DNA from: Ascidiaceihabitans sp.
GTDB taxonomy: Bacteria > Pseudomonadota > Alphaproteobacteria > Rhodobacterales > Rhodobacteraceae
Length of the DNA: 42,304 bases
Direction of reading: 5' to 3'
NCBI GenBank assembly: GCA_029251465.1
Contig: JAQXDI010000018.1
Span: 1 to 42,304 of the forward strand
The translations under genes and the position numbers were made by a program. The stretch's first letter is position 1. Every line of letters begins with the position of its first letter. Under the pieces are notes generated by a model. It was given only the letters and a program-made list of their open reading frames with translations, did not search any database and was not told the DNA's origin. This document shows positions 26,300 through 35,764 of this stretch, piece by piece.

Positions 26300-27075
26300 C
26301 GCCCCTTCCAAACAGGATCACGTTTTTCGGCAAACGCCTTGGCGCCTTCTAGCTGATCCTCTGAGGCATAGAGCCGGTCAATCGACCCCAATTGTCGCTT
26401 GGTGATGCGGTTCATGCTGTCTTGGAATTTCGAATCCTCGGCATCACGCACGACCTCTTTGATCGCCGCATAAACCAGCGGTGGACCGGAGGCGAGCAAG
26501 CGCGCCAGATCCCATGCGCGGTCCATCAAATCAGCGCCTGCAATTATTTCGTTCACGATGCCCCAGCGATTGGCTTCGACTGCATCAAACCAGCGCCCGG
26601 TCAGCAACAGTTCCATCGCGATGTGATACGGAATGCGTTTGGGCAATTTGACGCTGGCGGCATCGGCAACGGTGCCAGAGCGGATTTCCGGCAAAGCGAA
26701 ACTGGCATGATCAGCCGCCAGAATGATGTCTGCGCTCAGCGCCAATTCAAGCCCACCACCGCAGCAAATACCGTTCACCGCCGCGATGACAGGCTTGTCC
26801 AAATCGCGCAATTCTTGCAGACCGCCAAAGCCACCAACGCCGTAATCACCATCGACTTCGTCCCCGTCTGCCGCTGCTTTCAGATCCCAGCCAGGACAAA
26901 AGAATTTGTCGCCACCGCCGGTGATAATCGCGACCCGCAATTCGGGATCGTCGCGGAAATCTGCGAACACTTGCCCCATGATCCGGCTGGTCACCAAATC
27001 GATGGCATTGGCCTTGGGGCGGTCCAGAGTGACTTCTAAAATGCTACCTTCGCGGCGCGTTTTGATCGGGTTCAT
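26296..27075 (-). CDS. caiD: Carnitinyl-CoA dehydratase-like enoyl-CoA hydratase
   Basis: CaiD interconverts L-carnitinyl-CoA and crotonobetainyl-CoA. The 259-residue crotonase-fold protein has the oxyanion-hole region around CPGWDLKAAADGDE, the NGICCGGGLELALSADI helix and the second catalytic segment FALPEIRSG with acidic residues at the two expected crotonase positions. Overall sequence resembles CaiD more than general hydratases, as I recall it. It is the last gene of the five-gene operon, three bases after the ligase stop. Other acyl-CoA substrates are possible. Confidence 0.85.
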   Translation of the reverse strand: MNPIKTRREGSILEVTLDRPKANAIDLVTSRIMGQVFADFRDDPELRVAIITGGGDKFFCPGWDLKAAADGDEVDGDYGVGGFGGLQELRDLDKPVIAAVNGICCGGGLELALSADIILAADHASFALPEIRSGTVADAASVKLPKRIPYHIAMELLLTGRWFDAVEANRWGIVNEIIAGADLMDRAWDLARLLASGPPLVYAAIKEVVRDAEDSKFQDSMNRITKRQLGSIDRLYASEDQLEGAKAFAEKRDPVWKGR

Positions 27076-27078
27076 AGC

Positions 27079-29109
27079 TTAGGTCCTTTCGGGACATTTT
27101 CGGATCAACGCATCCGCAGCGATTGCGGCATCAGGCGTGCACATCATCGGGTTAATTTCAACTTCGCTGATCGTATCGACATGGGCAACCACATAGGCCT
27201 GCACGGCCATGATAGCCGTGGTCAAAGCATCGATGTCCGCTGCGGGTTTTCCACGAAACCCAGTCAGCAGCTTGTGTGTTTTGAGGCGTGTTAGAGCCGT
27301 TTTGACGTCCGAAATACTTGCAGGAACCAGCAGCGAGACCGTGTCCTGCAGCAATTCTGTCAACACGCCACCCGCCCCTAACGTGAGCACAAAACCATGC
27401 GCAGGATCACGAACGACGCCGATCAACATTTCGGCGACAGCGCCCTGAACCATCTCTTCGATCAGGATCGAAGTGCCGGGCAATGTTGCAATCACGGGCT
27501 TCAAATCAGCGTGGACCACGTTTAATTTGACAGCACCCAATTCAGATTTATGCGCAATCCCCATGCCTTTGACAGCAAAGGGTTGAGCAAGATCCGCAGC
27601 ACTTGAAAGGCCCGTAGCATTTCGCGGAACGGTGACACCCACGTCAGCCAAGGCACACTTGGCCTCGAATTCTGTTATCACGGCACCGTCACGATCGTCG
27701 CCGGCAGGCAAGGGTGGCGCGTCTGATGGGGCACACATATTGGCGGCAATTTCAGCGGCAGCAATCGCTTCGCTAAGACCGTTGATCGGGGTGACGCCTG
27801 CCGCCATCAAAGTGCGTGCGACATCAAGCGGCATCAGTTCGGGCAAGGTCGCAACAACGGCAACGGGTCGTCCGCTTTGTGCACGCACAGCGATTGCGGC
27901 CTCGGTTGCGCAAACCCAATCGCTGGCGTCAGTGTGCGGATAGTCAACTATCAACAAAGTCAGCCCGATATGCGGTGCCGCCATCGGGAGCCACGCATCC
28001 GTCATCGCCTGCGCATCACGCCAAATGTAGGTATTGTAATCAAGCGGATTTGACAAGGCGACCATGGGTCCCAAAGCCCTTTTTAGAGACTTTTTTTGAT
28101 CATTTGTCAGTGCCGGAAACGACATTGATCCGCCGTGTGCTGTGTCGGCGGCAAGGCTTGCTTCGCCACCTGAACAACTGACTGAAGACAGCGTCTTAGC
28201 ATCCAGAGGGCCGTTGCAATGCAGTAGTTTTAGCGTCTCCAAAAACGTCGGCAAGTCGTGAACACGCGCAATGCCCAATCGTCGCAAAAGCGCCTGCGCA
28301 CCAGCATCACTGCCTGCAAGTGACGCTGTGTGCGAGATCGTCGCATGCTGTGCTTGATCCGATTTTCCGACCTTCAACGCGACAAGCGGGACACCCTTGG
28401 CATACGCCTTTTGTGACAATTCGAACCATTCCGCTGTGTCGCCAAACCCTTCGATGTGTAGGCCAATCGCAGTGACGCGCGGATCGTCCAATAACGCCAA
28501 GGCGATCTGCGCCTGACTGGTCTGCGCCATGTTCCCACACGCCACGGTGTAGGCGATCGGTAGGGCACGCTGCTGCATGGTCAAATTGATCGCGATGTTC
28601 GACGATTGCGTCAGAATCGCCACGCCGCGATCCACAGGTGCGCAGCCATGCTGGTCCGGCCACAACAGCGCGTTATTGAGCGCGTTGATAAATCCGTAGC
28701 AATTCGGCCCCAAGATCGGCATGTCGCCCGCAACCGCAACCAACTGAGATTGCAGGTCATGACCAGTCGAATCTTCGGCTACGGCTTCGGAAAAACCAGA
28801 TGCAAAACACACGGCACCACCGGCACCCATTGCGGACAATTGACCAATCAATTCAATACTCAGGTGGCGGTTCACACCGACAAAGACTGCATCCGGAACA
28901 CCCGGCAGATCGGTAATCGTTGGAACAGATTGAACACCACGCAGAGCGATCCCTTTGGGGTGAACCATCCAAACATCACCCTGAAAGCCGATCTTTTGGC
29001 ACTGATGAATGATCTGATCGCACCACGCACCACCGCCGATGACCGCGATGGATTTCGGGCGCAAAAGGCGGGACAAATCACGCATGCCGGTCACGCTTTG
29101 TGCAGCCAC
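27079..29109 (-). CDS. ADP-forming acyl-CoA synthetase (acetate-CoA ligase family), fused subunits
   Basis: The 676-residue protein joins an N-terminal CoA-binding domain (LLRPKSIAVIGG, residues about 13-24), succinyl-CoA-ligase-like domains with the phospho-accepting His in ATISHTASLAGSD, and a C-terminal ATP-grasp domain (FEAKCALADVGVTVPRN, then LGAGGVLTELLQD). It would activate a carboxylate with CoA using ATP. I use the GTG at 29109, 12 bases after the acyl-CoA dehydrogenase stop; the ATG eight codons later (29085) is an equally plausible start. In this operon it is the obvious route from a free acid such as carnitine or a relative to the CoA ester. Confidence 0.88.
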   Translation of the reverse strand: MAAQSVTGMRDLSRLLRPKSIAVIGGGAWCDQIIHQCQKIGFQGDVWMVHPKGIALRGVQSVPTITDLPGVPDAVFVGVNRHLSIELIGQLSAMGAGGAVCFASGFSEAVAEDSTGHDLQSQLVAVAGDMPILGPNCYGFINALNNALLWPDQHGCAPVDRGVAILTQSSNIAINLTMQQRALPIAYTVACGNMAQTSQAQIALALLDDPRVTAIGLHIEGFGDTAEWFELSQKAYAKGVPLVALKVGKSDQAQHATISHTASLAGSDAGAQALLRRLGIARVHDLPTFLETLKLLHCNGPLDAKTLSSVSCSGGEASLAADTAHGGSMSFPALTNDQKKSLKRALGPMVALSNPLDYNTYIWRDAQAMTDAWLPMAAPHIGLTLLIVDYPHTDASDWVCATEAAIAVRAQSGRPVAVVATLPELMPLDVARTLMAAGVTPINGLSEAIAAAEIAANMCAPSDAPPLPAGDDRDGAVITEFEAKCALADVGVTVPRNATGLSSAADLAQPFAVKGMGIAHKSELGAVKLNVVHADLKPVIATLPGTSILIEEMVQGAVAEMLIGVVRDPAHGFVLTLGAGGVLTELLQDTVSLLVPASISDVKTALTRLKTHKLLTGFRGKPAADIDALTTAIMAVQAYVVAHVDTISEVEINPMMCTPDAAIAADALIRKCPERT

Positions 29110-29121
29110 AGCGAAGCAACG

Positions 29122-30282
29122 TCACGCCCCCAGCGCGCGCAACATTTCACGGCTGATAATGTGGCGTTGAATTTCCGACGTCCCGTCCCAAATCCGCTCA
29201 ACCCGCGCATCACGCCAAAACCGTTCAAGCGGAAAATCATCCATCAAGCCCATGCCGCCATGCACCTGAATCGCGGCGTCTGTAACCCGCGACAGCATCT
29301 CTGAGGCATACAGTTTTGCCGAAGCGATTTCGCGGTTTGCAGGCAGCCCTTTGTCCAGACGGTCAGCGGCGGCGAGCGTCAGCAAATCAGCCGCGTCAAT
29401 CTCTGTGATCATGTCCGCTAATTGAAAACTGACGCCTTGGAATTTGCCAATGGGTTGCCCGAATTGTTCACGTTGGGCGGCATAGTTCAGCGCGTAATCA
29501 AACGCACGGCGCGCACGGCCAACGGACATCGTCGCAACCGTAATGCGCGTCGCATAAAGCCACGAATTCATCACCGCGAGCCCGCCATCGACCTCGCCCA
29601 AGACCTGCGCATCTGGCAGTCGGCAATCGTCAAAATCGAGGATCATATTTTTGTAGCCACGATGGCTGACTGATTTGTACCCGTCCCTGATTGTAAAGCC
29701 CGGCGTCCCCCGATCCACCAAGAATGCAGTGATGCGTTTTTTCGGGCCTTTGGGCGTGTCATCTTCGCCGGTCGCGATGAAAACGATGATGAAATCGGCA
29801 TGTTCCGCGCCCGAGATAAAGTGCTTTGTCCCGTTCGCGACCCAATCGCCGCCATCACGTACGGCGGAACATTTCATGCCGCGCACATCCGATCCGGCAC
29901 CCGGTTCGGTCATTGCCAACGCATCCATCCGTTCACCTCGAACAGCAGGCATCAGATAGCGTTCGATTTGGTCACCTTCGCAAGCCATCAAGATGTTCTG
30001 AGGCCGCCCGAAAAAATGATTCAGCGCCATTGACCCACGCCCGAGTTCCCGTTCAACCAGCGCGAATTCGACGTGGCTCAGCCCCGCGCAGCCAACGCTT
30101 TCCGGGAAATTACACGCGTAAAAACCTAGATCGAGCGTCTTTTGCTTGATCTCTTGTGCGATCTCGGCAGGCACTTCGCCGGTGCGTTCAACCAGTTCTT
30201 CGTGCGGATAAATCTCTTTTTCCACAAAGCTGCGCACGGTGTCCGCAATCATATTTTGTTCGTCAGTTAGGCCGTAAATCAT
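29122..30282 (-). CDS. Acyl-CoA dehydrogenase
   Basis: This 386-residue FAD enzyme has the ALAMTEPGAGSDVRGM signature (about residues 129-144), REQFGQPIGKFQGVSFQLADM, and the C-terminal IQVHGGMGLMDDFPLERFWRDARV. The position usually holding the catalytic Glu in the xYEGTSEIQR motif reads W-D-G-T-S-E-I-Q-R, with Asp; the base may be this Asp or lie elsewhere as in other subfamilies. It could oxidise or, in reverse, reduce a CoA thioester such as gamma-butyrobetainyl/crotonobetainyl-CoA. Its ATG overlaps the upstream hydroxylase stop by four bases. Confidence 0.88.
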   Translation of the reverse strand: MIYGLTDEQNMIADTVRSFVEKEIYPHEELVERTGEVPAEIAQEIKQKTLDLGFYACNFPESVGCAGLSHVEFALVERELGRGSMALNHFFGRPQNILMACEGDQIERYLMPAVRGERMDALAMTEPGAGSDVRGMKCSAVRDGGDWVANGTKHFISGAEHADFIIVFIATGEDDTPKGPKKRITAFLVDRGTPGFTIRDGYKSVSHRGYKNMILDFDDCRLPDAQVLGEVDGGLAVMNSWLYATRITVATMSVGRARRAFDYALNYAAQREQFGQPIGKFQGVSFQLADMITEIDAADLLTLAAADRLDKGLPANREIASAKLYASEMLSRVTDAAIQVHGGMGLMDDFPLERFWRDARVERIWDGTSEIQRHIISREMLRALGA

Positions 30283-31262
30283 TGATACATCTTCTTTTTG
30301 CGGTCGCGTGTTTGTGTTGTGGCCTCGTCAGAGCCATCGTGAAAAGTACCGAACCAACGGTCCCACGGCATCTCTTGATTGCCGTAATTACATTCAAAAT
30401 ACCGGTGGTGCAGCGTGTGATAGAACGTGCCCAGCGCGAGGCTACGTTTGTCTTTGATCAGCAGGTCTTCGTACCCTGTGTGCGTCATTGCAGCGCCCGG
30501 CCCTTGGTACAGCACATGGAAAATCAGGTGGATCGGATGCGAGGCAACAACCCAGTGCACGCACAGGCTGCTTAGGTACAAAACATGTTCCACCGGATGC
30601 ATCGAAAATCCGGACCAAGGCCCGATATTGATGTTGCGATGATGTAAGGAATGAACGCGGATATAGAGGAAGGGAACGTGCAGAAAACGGTGTACCCAAT
30701 AGAAATGGAAGGCCGACCAAACAGGCAGCAAGACGATCCACAGCACGAACCAAACCGGATTAGAGGCAAGCGTAATCACCGGCACATACCCGTTCGCCAT
30801 CAACCACATTGTGACCACTTGAAACGCGGTTAACTGGGCGACACCGCTGGCAAGCGACCAGAACATGTTGTCTTTGACTTGATCCGCAAACAGGAATGCG
30901 CGATTGGCTTTGGCCTGATCGCGGCGATCAAATTTCAGCGTCTTGCCTTGGCCTTTTTGCATGTAGAAATACCAGTGCAACCCGCCCGCGATTGCCAGCA
31001 CAAAACCCATGTTCACGAGGTAGGTTTGGGCCACCCAGCCAACACCCCATTCGCGCGTGACGTCCAGCGACGGGTACAAAAGGTAGTAGGCCGCAACGGA
31101 CAAAATCAGCAGAATCATTCGTTCGCTCAGCGCCAACCAGTTCCGGCGAAACCATCCGGCGATGTACTGTGGTGATGCATCTTTGGAAAAGACCGAAGGA
31201 TCCTTTAGCGGCAAATCAGGGTGGTAATTCCAGACGCAATAATCCGGTTCATCAACTGGCAT
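30279..31262 (-). CDS. Fatty-acid hydroxylase / sterol desaturase family membrane di-iron enzyme
   Basis: The 327-residue integral membrane protein holds all histidine clusters of the family: H191-x3-H195 (HRFLH), H204-x2-H207-H208 (HSLHH), a HPVEH pair (H222/H226) and H282-x2-H285-H286 (HTLHH), followed by NYGNQEMPWDRWFGT. Several membrane helices precede them. These enzymes use two irons and O2 to hydroxylate or desaturate a lipid-like substrate. Here it is embedded in an operon of CoA enzymes: it overlaps the aldolase by 11 bases and the acyl-CoA dehydrogenase by four. The substrate is unknown. Confidence 0.9.
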   Translation of the reverse strand: MPVDEPDYCVWNYHPDLPLKDPSVFSKDASPQYIAGWFRRNWLALSERMILLILSVAAYYLLYPSLDVTREWGVGWVAQTYLVNMGFVLAIAGGLHWYFYMQKGQGKTLKFDRRDQAKANRAFLFADQVKDNMFWSLASGVAQLTAFQVVTMWLMANGYVPVITLASNPVWFVLWIVLLPVWSAFHFYWVHRFLHVPFLYIRVHSLHHRNINIGPWSGFSMHPVEHVLYLSSLCVHWVVASHPIHLIFHVLYQGPGAAMTHTGYEDLLIKDKRSLALGTFYHTLHHRYFECNYGNQEMPWDRWFGTFHDGSDEATTQTRDRKKKMYQ

Positions 31263-31995
31263 AATTGGACCCTTCGTCGTCCATTATCGCCTTAAGCTCG
31301 GCCAAGTGGCGCGCATCTTGTTCGGGGTAGGTTTCCAGTTCTTGTGCTGTCTTTTCTGCAACCTCATCAGACAGCACACGCAGGGGCTGTCCGGTTTGCA
31401 ATGCCATGATGTATGTCATGCAGGCACGTTCGAAATAATAGAGCCTATTAAAGGTTTCCGCGACGGTTTCACCAACAATAATGATGCCGTGGTTGCCCAT
31501 GATCATGACCTTTTTCTTAGGGTCATCGAACAGTTGCGCGCAGCGAATACCCTCTTCCTCAAAGGCCAATCCACCGTAGCTTTCGTCGATCACATAGCGG
31601 TTGAAAAACGTGCAGGCGTTCTGATCAACAGGGGGTAGCCGGCTGTCCGCCAACGCGGCCAAAGCTGTCGCATAAGGCGAATGAACGTGCATGGCGCAGC
31701 GGGCGTGTGCGCAATGTCGATGCATACCGCCGTGCAACCCCCAAGCCGTCGGATCAGGCGCATCTGGCCCTTCCATGCTGGCAGGATCATTGGCGTCAAC
31801 CACGATCAAATCGCTGGCTTTGATCCGACTGAAATGCTTCTGGTTCGGGTTCATCAGGAACTTGGTACCATCGTCATTAATTGCGAGGGAAAAATGGTTC
31901 GCAACGGCCTCGTGCATGTTCAACCGAACCGTCCAGCGAAACGCCGCTGCCAGGTCCACGCGTTCTTGCCAATGATCCATATTCGGACGGTCCAT
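31252..31995 (-). CDS. Class II aldolase/adducin-family protein
   Basis: The 247-residue product has the family landmarks NHFSLAINDDGTKFLMNP, the metal-binding His pair in AMHVHSPYATAL and the later His in NHGIIIVGETVAE. I start at the ATG at 31995 (MDRPNMDHW) because AGAGGAGGA lies about eight bases before it; the frame stays open upstream without support. Members cleave or epimerise phospho-sugars, or act in other aldol reactions; with a di-iron hydroxylase and CoA enzymes downstream its role is open. It is first in the operon, divergent from lysR. Confidence 0.88.
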   Translation of the reverse strand: MDRPNMDHWQERVDLAAAFRWTVRLNMHEAVANHFSLAINDDGTKFLMNPNQKHFSRIKASDLIVVDANDPASMEGPDAPDPTAWGLHGGMHRHCAHARCAMHVHSPYATALAALADSRLPPVDQNACTFFNRYVIDESYGGLAFEEEGIRCAQLFDDPKKKVMIMGNHGIIIVGETVAETFNRLYYFERACMTYIMALQTGQPLRVLSDEVAEKTAQELETYPEQDARHLAELKAIMDDEGSNYAS

Positions 31996-32098
31996 ACCGC
32001 TGTCCTCCTCTTGATTTGCATTCAAGATGATCGACACCGTGTACTGTGACCAACGAAAAAACTTTCGCTGTGGCATTAGCTTGACTAATGTATGACTT
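31996..32098. promoter_or_regulatory. Divergent control region with LysR-type dyad
   Basis: The 103 bases between the lysR start and the aldolase start include ATTAG-CTTGA-CTAAT at 32075-32089, a 15-base dyad that fits the T-N11-A rule for LysR-type sites. It lies about 10 bases before the lysR start codon, a position suitable for autoregulation, and about 80 bases upstream of the operon start for activation. No clear Shine-Dalgarno sequence precedes lysR. Confidence 0.5.
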
Positions 32099-33001
32099 AT
32101 GAACCTACCGCCGCTCAACCAACTTCGCGCCTTTGAGGCCGCCGCACGCCATTTGTCGTTCACTGCGGCGGCGGCGGAATTGAACATGACGCAAAGTGCG
32201 GTCAGCCAGCAGATCAAGTCGCTGGAAAATCATCTGGGACAACCGCTGTTTTATCGGCGGCCAAGGGCACTGGAATTGACAGTCACAGGGTTTAATTTTG
32301 TCCCAGTCGTGCGCGAGGCATTTCAGACATTAGAACGCGGAACCCGCATGTTGGTCGATAGCGGTACGACCCGCGCCCTGCATATTCAAACCAACCTTAC
32401 GTTTTCGACCAACTGGCTCGCCCCGCGCCTGCCACGACTGTACGCACGCCACCCTGACATGCATTTGCACATAACAACCGCCATTTGGGACAGAATGGAA
32501 CGGGTCGATGAGGCCGACATAGAAATCCGGTTGCTGATTTCACCAGAGGCCGATCCACAAGCCAAGCGGCTTACTTGGGACACATTTTATCCGGTCTGCG
32601 CCCCTGACTATTCCGTTCAGTTGGACACAATCGCCCAACATCGTTTGTTTTATTGCACCGCGATGCTGACAACTTGGGATGCGTGGGCAGAAACGCAGCC
32701 CCCGATGCCAGCCCCAAAGATAAATCATACCCGCGTTTTAGGGACAGCGTTGGCCGCAGCAGAAGCCGGTGCAGGGCTTGCTATGGCGCACGATTGCATG
32801 GTCCGTCATTTGCTGGAAAACGGACGCCTTGTTCGACCGTTTGCACATTCGGCGCAGATGCAAGAGGCCTATTATCTAACACTAAGCCCGAGGGCAGAAG
32901 GCAAAACTGACGCCGCTCACTTCGCCGCTTGGATCACCGAGGAAATGGCGTGCGACTACGCTTCGTCAGAACGTAATGCGCGGCTTGGCACCCATGCGTA
33001 A
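32099..33001 (+). CDS. LysR-family transcriptional regulator (GcvA-like)
   Basis: The 300-residue product has an N-terminal helix-turn-helix (LNQLRAFEAAARHLSFTAAAAELNMTQSAVSQQIKSLE, about residues 5-43) and a substrate-binding domain, with sequence most like the GcvA group of amino-acid-responsive regulators. It is divergent from the five-gene CoA/hydroxylase operon and is its likely activator, with an inducer that is probably the substrate or an early intermediate. Its 3' end overlaps the VOC gene by 46 bases on the opposite strand. Confidence 0.9.
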   Translation: MNLPPLNQLRAFEAAARHLSFTAAAAELNMTQSAVSQQIKSLENHLGQPLFYRRPRALELTVTGFNFVPVVREAFQTLERGTRMLVDSGTTRALHIQTNLTFSTNWLAPRLPRLYARHPDMHLHITTAIWDRMERVDEADIEIRLLISPEADPQAKRLTWDTFYPVCAPDYSVQLDTIAQHRLFYCTAMLTTWDAWAETQPPMPAPKINHTRVLGTALAAAEAGAGLAMAHDCMVRHLLENGRLVRPFAHSAQMQEAYYLTLSPRAEGKTDAAHFAAWITEEMACDYASSERNARLGTHA

Positions 33002-33390
33002 CCATTTTCGCACAAGATATATGCCTCGCGTAGACCGTGGGGTTTGTTGGTTGGTTCTTGCAAGATCATCGCGTCCAAGGTTTGCGCACGCACCACGGCC
33101 TGATCCGGATCAGTGTCGTATAATCTGATCTCGATCCCGGCACCGCGCGGTGGGTTTTCAGGCAGTAAATTCAACAACGGATTGGCGTGATACGTGCCAT
33201 CACTGTGCAACTGAAACACGTCAGTTCCGTACGTTACGATGGCAAAATCAGCTGAGATTCGATGCGCTTTTGCCTGAAAAACGGTCTCTAAAAAGGCGCA
33301 TTGCGCCGCAACATCGCGCACCAACAGGTTCAGCCCAACCCCCGAAAGGGATTTACCAAAGTCACCGGCGCTGACGTTTTCAAAATCCAT
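32956..33390 (-). CDS. VOC-family protein
   Basis: The 144-residue product has a VOC-like module LNLLVRDVAAQCAFLETVFQAKAHR near residues 20-45 and a second half with GIEIRLYDTDPDQAV and GYAWVP. Metal ligands are not clear, and sequence support is weaker than for the other VOC protein in this window. It converges on lysR with a 46-base overlap. The substrate is unknown. Confidence 0.8.
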   Translation of the reverse strand: MDFENVSAGDFGKSLSGVGLNLLVRDVAAQCAFLETVFQAKAHRISADFAIVTYGTDVFQLHSDGTYHANPLLNLLPENPPRGAGIEIRLYDTDPDQAVVRAQTLDAMILQEPTNKPHGLREAYILCENGYAWVPSRALRSDEA

Positions 33391-33428
33391 GGACTTACTA
33401 TGCCATGAATTGCCAATTCCGAAAGTCC

Positions 33429-33851
33429 CTAATCGACGCGATTGCCATCAGCATCGATCAAAGGTGACCCATCCTTGGCTGGATAGGGACCAGCGGGCCA
33501 GTTCGGGAGTAGGTCCAAAACAGCTTCGGACGGGCGGCACAACGCAACGCCATCGCCGGTCACCACAATCGGGCGGTTCACCAATTTCGGGAACACGACC
33601 ATTGCATCCAATATCTCGTCTTCACTAACGCCTTCGGCCGTCAAACCGAGATCCTTGGCGTTGGTCTTGTGAATACGCAACGCACGCCGTGCGGTCATGC
33701 CAGCCGCTTCAAACAACCCAATCAACTGCGGTTTGGTCCAACCGGTTTTCATGTATTCGTTCACGACAGGATCATACCCAGCGTCGCGAATGATTTTCAG
33801 CGCGTGGGTCGATGTCCCGCATTCGGGAAAGTGATGTATGATGATATCCAT
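33429..33851 (-). CDS. arsC: ArsC-family (glutaredoxin-type) reductase
   Basis: The 140-residue thioredoxin-fold protein resembles glutaredoxin-dependent arsenate reductase: candidate catalytic Cys11 in HHFPECGTSTHAL, followed by arginines in ARRALRI, NRPIVVT and LCRPSEAV at the spacing of the three substrate arginines. Length fits ArsC. No arsenite efflux or arsR gene accompanies it, so an ArsC/Spx-type reductase of uncertain substrate remains possible. It is divergent from ade. Confidence 0.8.
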   Translation of the reverse strand: MDIIIHHFPECGTSTHALKIIRDAGYDPVVNEYMKTGWTKPQLIGLFEAAGMTARRALRIHKTNAKDLGLTAEGVSEDEILDAMVVFPKLVNRPIVVTGDGVALCRPSEAVLDLLPNWPAGPYPAKDGSPLIDADGNRVD

Positions 33852-33940
33852 ACGCAGTCTTTAGCCTGTCATATGTAACAGTTTCAAGAACTGAGGCCGC
33901 ACCCCCTTGCACCTTCCTCCAATCTACGAATAATCGGTCC

Positions 33941-35743
33941 ATGGAACACAACACTTTCCCAAGCTGGCCCGACGTCGCCCCCCATTTGATCGAAACCGCC
34001 GCAGGTCGCGTGCCCGCTGAGGTCGTTATTCGCGGCGGAATTTGGGTGAATGTGCACACGCGCGAAGCTTTGCCAAACCACGACATTGCCATCACGCACG
34101 GGCGGATTGCCTGCGTTGTGCCAGACGCCAGCCATTGCATTGGCCCCGATACCGACATCATCGAGGCGAACGGTCGCTACATGATTCCGGGCCTGTGCGA
34201 TGGGCACATGCACATCGAATCCGGCATGTTGACCCCAGCAGAATTTGCCGCTGCCGTGATCCCGCACGGCACCACGTCCATGTTCACAGATCCCCACGAA
34301 ATCGCGAATGTTCTGGGCCTTGAGGGCGTGCGACTGATGCATGACGAGGCGCTTTTGCAGCCCATCAACATCTTTACCCAAATGCCATCCTGCGCGCCCA
34401 GCGCCCCGGGCATGGAAACCACAGGTTTTGAAATCACCGCCGAGGACGTGGCTGAGGCGATGACGTGGCCGGGCATTGTTGGCCTTGGCGAGATGATGAA
34501 TTTCCCCGGCGTGTCTGCCGCTGATCCGCAAATGCTGGCTGAAATGGCCGCGACCCAAAGGGCCGGTAAAACCGTTGGCGGGCATTATGCGTCACCCGAT
34601 CTTGGGCCTGCGTTTGCGGCCTACGTTGCCGGTAGTCCGGCCGACGATCATGAGGGCACCTGCGAGGCAGATGCCGTCGCCAGAATGCGCCAAGGGATGC
34701 GGTCAATGATCCGCCTCGGGTCCGCATGGTATGATGTTGAAACCCAGATCACAGCGATCACCGAAAAGGGTTTGGATTCGCGCAACATGATCTTGTGTAC
34801 CGACGATTGCCACTCTGGCACGCTCGTGAACGAAGGGCACATGAACCGCGTTGTGCGTCATGCAATTGCGTGCGGATGCGACCCGTTGGTGGCCTTGCAA
34901 ATGGCGACAATCAACACCGCGACACACTTTGGTCTGGAACGCGATATCGGCTCACTTACCCCCGGTCGTCGGGCGGACGTGATCCTGACCTCTGACCTGA
35001 CAACACTACCGATCGAACAGGTGATCGCGCGCGGAAAAACAGTGTCTAACAAGGGTAAAATCAGCGTTGAATGCCCGCATTTGGATTGGCCTGCCAAAGC
35101 GCGTCAAACCGTGCATCTGGGCAAAACCCTGAGCGCCAAAGACTTTGAAATCGCAGCCCCCGCCGGATCAAATTCAGTCATTGCAAACGTCATTGGCGTT
35201 GTCGAAAACCAAGCGCCGACCAAGGCGCTAAAGCTTGACCTTCCTGTTCAAGACGGGCTGGTCCAAAGCCATGGTGACACGTGTCAAATCGCACTTGTCG
35301 AGCGGCACCAAGCGACGGGCGGTGTGGTCAACGCATTCGTCGCCGGCTTTGGCTACCAAGGGCCGATGGCCATGGCATCCACGGTCGCGCATGACAGCCA
35401 CCACATGATTGTTGTCGGCACAGACCGCGCCAATATGGCATTGGCCGCCAACCGTTTGGCCGAGGTCGGCGGCGGCATCACCCTGTTCAAAGATGGCGTA
35501 GAACAAGCCTTGGTCGAACTGCCCATCGCGGGGTTGATGTCAGACCAACCCGCAGTCGAAGTCGCCGCAAAAGCGGACAAACTGATCGCCGCAATGGTCG
35601 ATTGCGGCTGCACCTTAAACAACGCGTACATGCAACATTCACTGCTCGCGCTCGTCGTGATCCCTGAATTGCGCATCTCTGACCTTGGACTGGTCGATGT
35701 GCGCACATTCGAATTTATACCCGTAATAGAGACGCCCAAATAG
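33941..35743 (+). CDS. ade: Adenine deaminase
   Basis: Ade deaminates adenine to hypoxanthine. The 600-residue amidohydrolase has the metal-binding HMHIESGMLTP motif (about residue 89-99), TTSMFTDPHEIANVLG, a further metal region with TDDCHSGTLVNEGHMNR and the Ade-specific C-terminal domain with VAHDSHHMIVVGTD and TLNNAYM. Length and order match Ade. Immediately downstream is amn, whose reaction makes adenine, so the two probably form an AMP salvage pathway (AMP to adenine to hypoxanthine). Confidence 0.95.
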   Translation: MEHNTFPSWPDVAPHLIETAAGRVPAEVVIRGGIWVNVHTREALPNHDIAITHGRIACVVPDASHCIGPDTDIIEANGRYMIPGLCDGHMHIESGMLTPAEFAAAVIPHGTTSMFTDPHEIANVLGLEGVRLMHDEALLQPINIFTQMPSCAPSAPGMETTGFEITAEDVAEAMTWPGIVGLGEMMNFPGVSAADPQMLAEMAATQRAGKTVGGHYASPDLGPAFAAYVAGSPADDHEGTCEADAVARMRQGMRSMIRLGSAWYDVETQITAITEKGLDSRNMILCTDDCHSGTLVNEGHMNRVVRHAIACGCDPLVALQMATINTATHFGLERDIGSLTPGRRADVILTSDLTTLPIEQVIARGKTVSNKGKISVECPHLDWPAKARQTVHLGKTLSAKDFEIAAPAGSNSVIANVIGVVENQAPTKALKLDLPVQDGLVQSHGDTCQIALVERHQATGGVVNAFVAGFGYQGPMAMASTVAHDSHHMIVVGTDRANMALAANRLAEVGGGITLFKDGVEQALVELPIAGLMSDQPAVEVAAKADKLIAAMVDCGCTLNNAYMQHSLLALVVIPELRISDLGLVDVRTFEFIPVIETPK

Positions 35744-35764
35744 GCGCAGAAAAAAGAGAAAATA

